NCBI GenBank assembly: GCA_003232175.1 | Contig: QILX01000202.1 | Span: 1 to 5,581 of the forward strand | Origin: Hyphomicrobiales bacterium | GTDB lineage: Bacteria; Pseudomonadota; Alphaproteobacteria; Rhizobiales; SZUA-8 | DNA: 5,581 nt | Direction of reading: 5' to 3' | In this document: positions 4,849 to 5,581 of the stretch, in pieces | How positions within the stretch are numbered: the first letter of the stretch is position 1 | Layout of the letters: each line of letters starts with the position of its first letter | Notes under the pieces: model-generated | Databases searched by the model: none | What the model was told of the DNA's origin: nothing | What the model saw: only the letters and a program-made list of their open reading frames with translations | Translations under genes and position numbers: made by a program

Positions 4849-5581
4849 TGCGGCGCTCCGGCTGCGTTAACCTGCCCCCGAGCAGAGTGTCGACGCCGAC
4901 AAAAATAACCAGACAAAGGACGATAAGTACCACCACTGCCACGGCAGCTTCGTCCATGCGGTAGGCACCCATGCGCTGGTAAATAAGCAGTGGCAGGGTT
5001 GTCGTTTCCGGCGTGCCAAAAAGTGCGATGACACCAAGATCACCGGCGGCAAGTGTCATGGTGACGGCCAGAGCCGTGGTCGCCGCCGGGCGGATCGCCG
5101 GCCAGTCAACAAGACGCCAGCGATCCAAACCGGCCAGCCCCAGACTTGCCGCCAGGCGGTCATGAGTTTCAGCGGCGCGCCGGAAATCAGGCCCTATCAG
5201 GCGAAGAACAAAGGGTAGTCCGGCAAGAGCATTGATGGCGATGACCAGATAAGGCGCGGCGGCAAATAAATCGACCCGCCCCCGCAGCGCCAGAAACAAG
5301 CCCGCGCCAAGTAACATTGGTGGCGCCACCAGTATGATGGCGCCAACCGCCTCAATTATTGTACCGGCACCGGAACGGCCCTTGCTGAGCATCAAATGAC
5401 GCTGGGTTGCCAGTAAGCCAAGGCCCACGGCGAACGCGATGGACCCCGCTGTTATGGCGATGGCAAGGCTCCAGGCCGTGGCACGCCACAGGGCGGGGTC
5501 GACCAGCCGGTCCATGGTTATGGCGGCAAGGCCCGGCAGGAAGATGCCGGCAAAAGGCGCGACAATGACCGCGAGCGCCAC
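4841..5581 (-). CDS. thiP: ThiP, permease of thiamine/TPP ABC importer (5' partial)
   Basis: The last 246 residues are present; the gene continues beyond 5581, where the GTG at the edge is an internal codon, not a start. ThiP is a fused-type permease of about 530 residues with two six-helix halves, and this is the second half. Visible hydrophobic segments lie at about residues 1-20, 33-58, 75-99, 108-129, 167-190 and 211-235. The cytoplasmic coupling (EAA-like) loop is at about 138-166 (ETHDRLAASLGLAGLDRWRL and following WPAIRP). The stretch LAAGDLGVIALFG then TLPLLIYQRMGAYR (178-208) closely resembles the corresponding end of E. coli ThiP, which is what separates it from Fe3+ permeases such as FbpB. 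It acts in the inner membrane with ThiQ and periplasmic ThiB, which is probably encoded just outside the window. A TPP riboswitch would be expected ahead of thiB and so cannot be seen here. Confidence 0.92.
   Translation of the reverse strand: MALAVIVAPFAGIFLPGLAAITMDRLVDPALWRATAWSLAIAITAGSIAFAVGLGLLATQRHLMLSKGRSGAGTIIEAVGAIILVAPPMLLGAGLFLALRGRVDLFAAAPYLVIAINALAGLPFVLRLIGPDFRRAAETHDRLAASLGLAGLDRWRLVDWPAIRPAATTALAVTMTLAAGDLGVIALFGTPETTTLPLLIYQRMGAYRMDEAAVAVVVLIVLCLVIFVGVDTLLGGRLTQPERRNA

Noticed and set aside
4252..4908. 218-codon + strand open frame
   Set aside because: Antisense to thiQ; Gln/Arg/Gly-rich product with no domain.
1..5581. CRISPR array, tRNA, rRNA, complete transposase or phage genes
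   Set aside because: No regularly spaced direct repeats, no cloverleaf, no rRNA-like conserved stretches and no such coding sequences were seen on either strand.

Overview
The window looks like chromosomal DNA from an alphaproteobacterium, probably Rhodospirillales-like. This is an inference from protein style (FixS/CcoS, an Fnr-type regulator, ThiBPQ-type transport, YbdK, TerC), moderately high GC, and two palindromic repeats of a kind common in that class. The exact taxon cannot be set from the sequence.

Left part (1-1208, + strand): a thinned-out microaerobic respiration locus. It holds the last 39 codons of a Crp/Fnr-family regulator, a short remnant matching only the C-terminal end of the copper P-type ATPase CcoI/FixI, and an intact-looking ccoS that still overlaps the ATPase remnant. 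A 107-bp palindromic element starts in the ccoS stop codon. About 415 bases without a recognisable gene follow. They contain an 85-nt imperfect hairpin (935-1019) and a near-consensus Fnr/FixK box (1150-1163) with no obvious target gene. Most of a cco cluster appears to be missing here.

Middle part (1209-2853, - strand): an ArsR-family repressor without any cysteine, with a promoter-like region upstream, and an intact YbdK-type carboxylate-amine ligase.

Right part (2948-5581, - strand): thiP (entering from beyond the right edge), thiQ, a stand-alone Lrp/AsnC ligand-binding domain protein with a TTG start, then a broken terC. All run in the same direction with short gaps, continuing into ybdK, so they may be co-transcribed. 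ThiP and ThiQ form the membrane and ATPase parts of a thiamine/TPP importer.

The clearest finding is the terC history. A 135-bp MITE-like element with 32-bp terminal inverted repeats sits at a CTAG site after codon 8. Removing it restores the expected reading frame and an ordinary TerC N-terminus (DPSAW). A second, independent frameshift lies further down. The element at the ccoS stop codon follows the same CTAG/TA logic, and removing it leaves ccoS ending at the same codon with TAG. Both elements fit mobilisation by an IS630-type transposase encoded elsewhere. No CRISPR array, tRNA, rRNA or complete transposase gene was seen.
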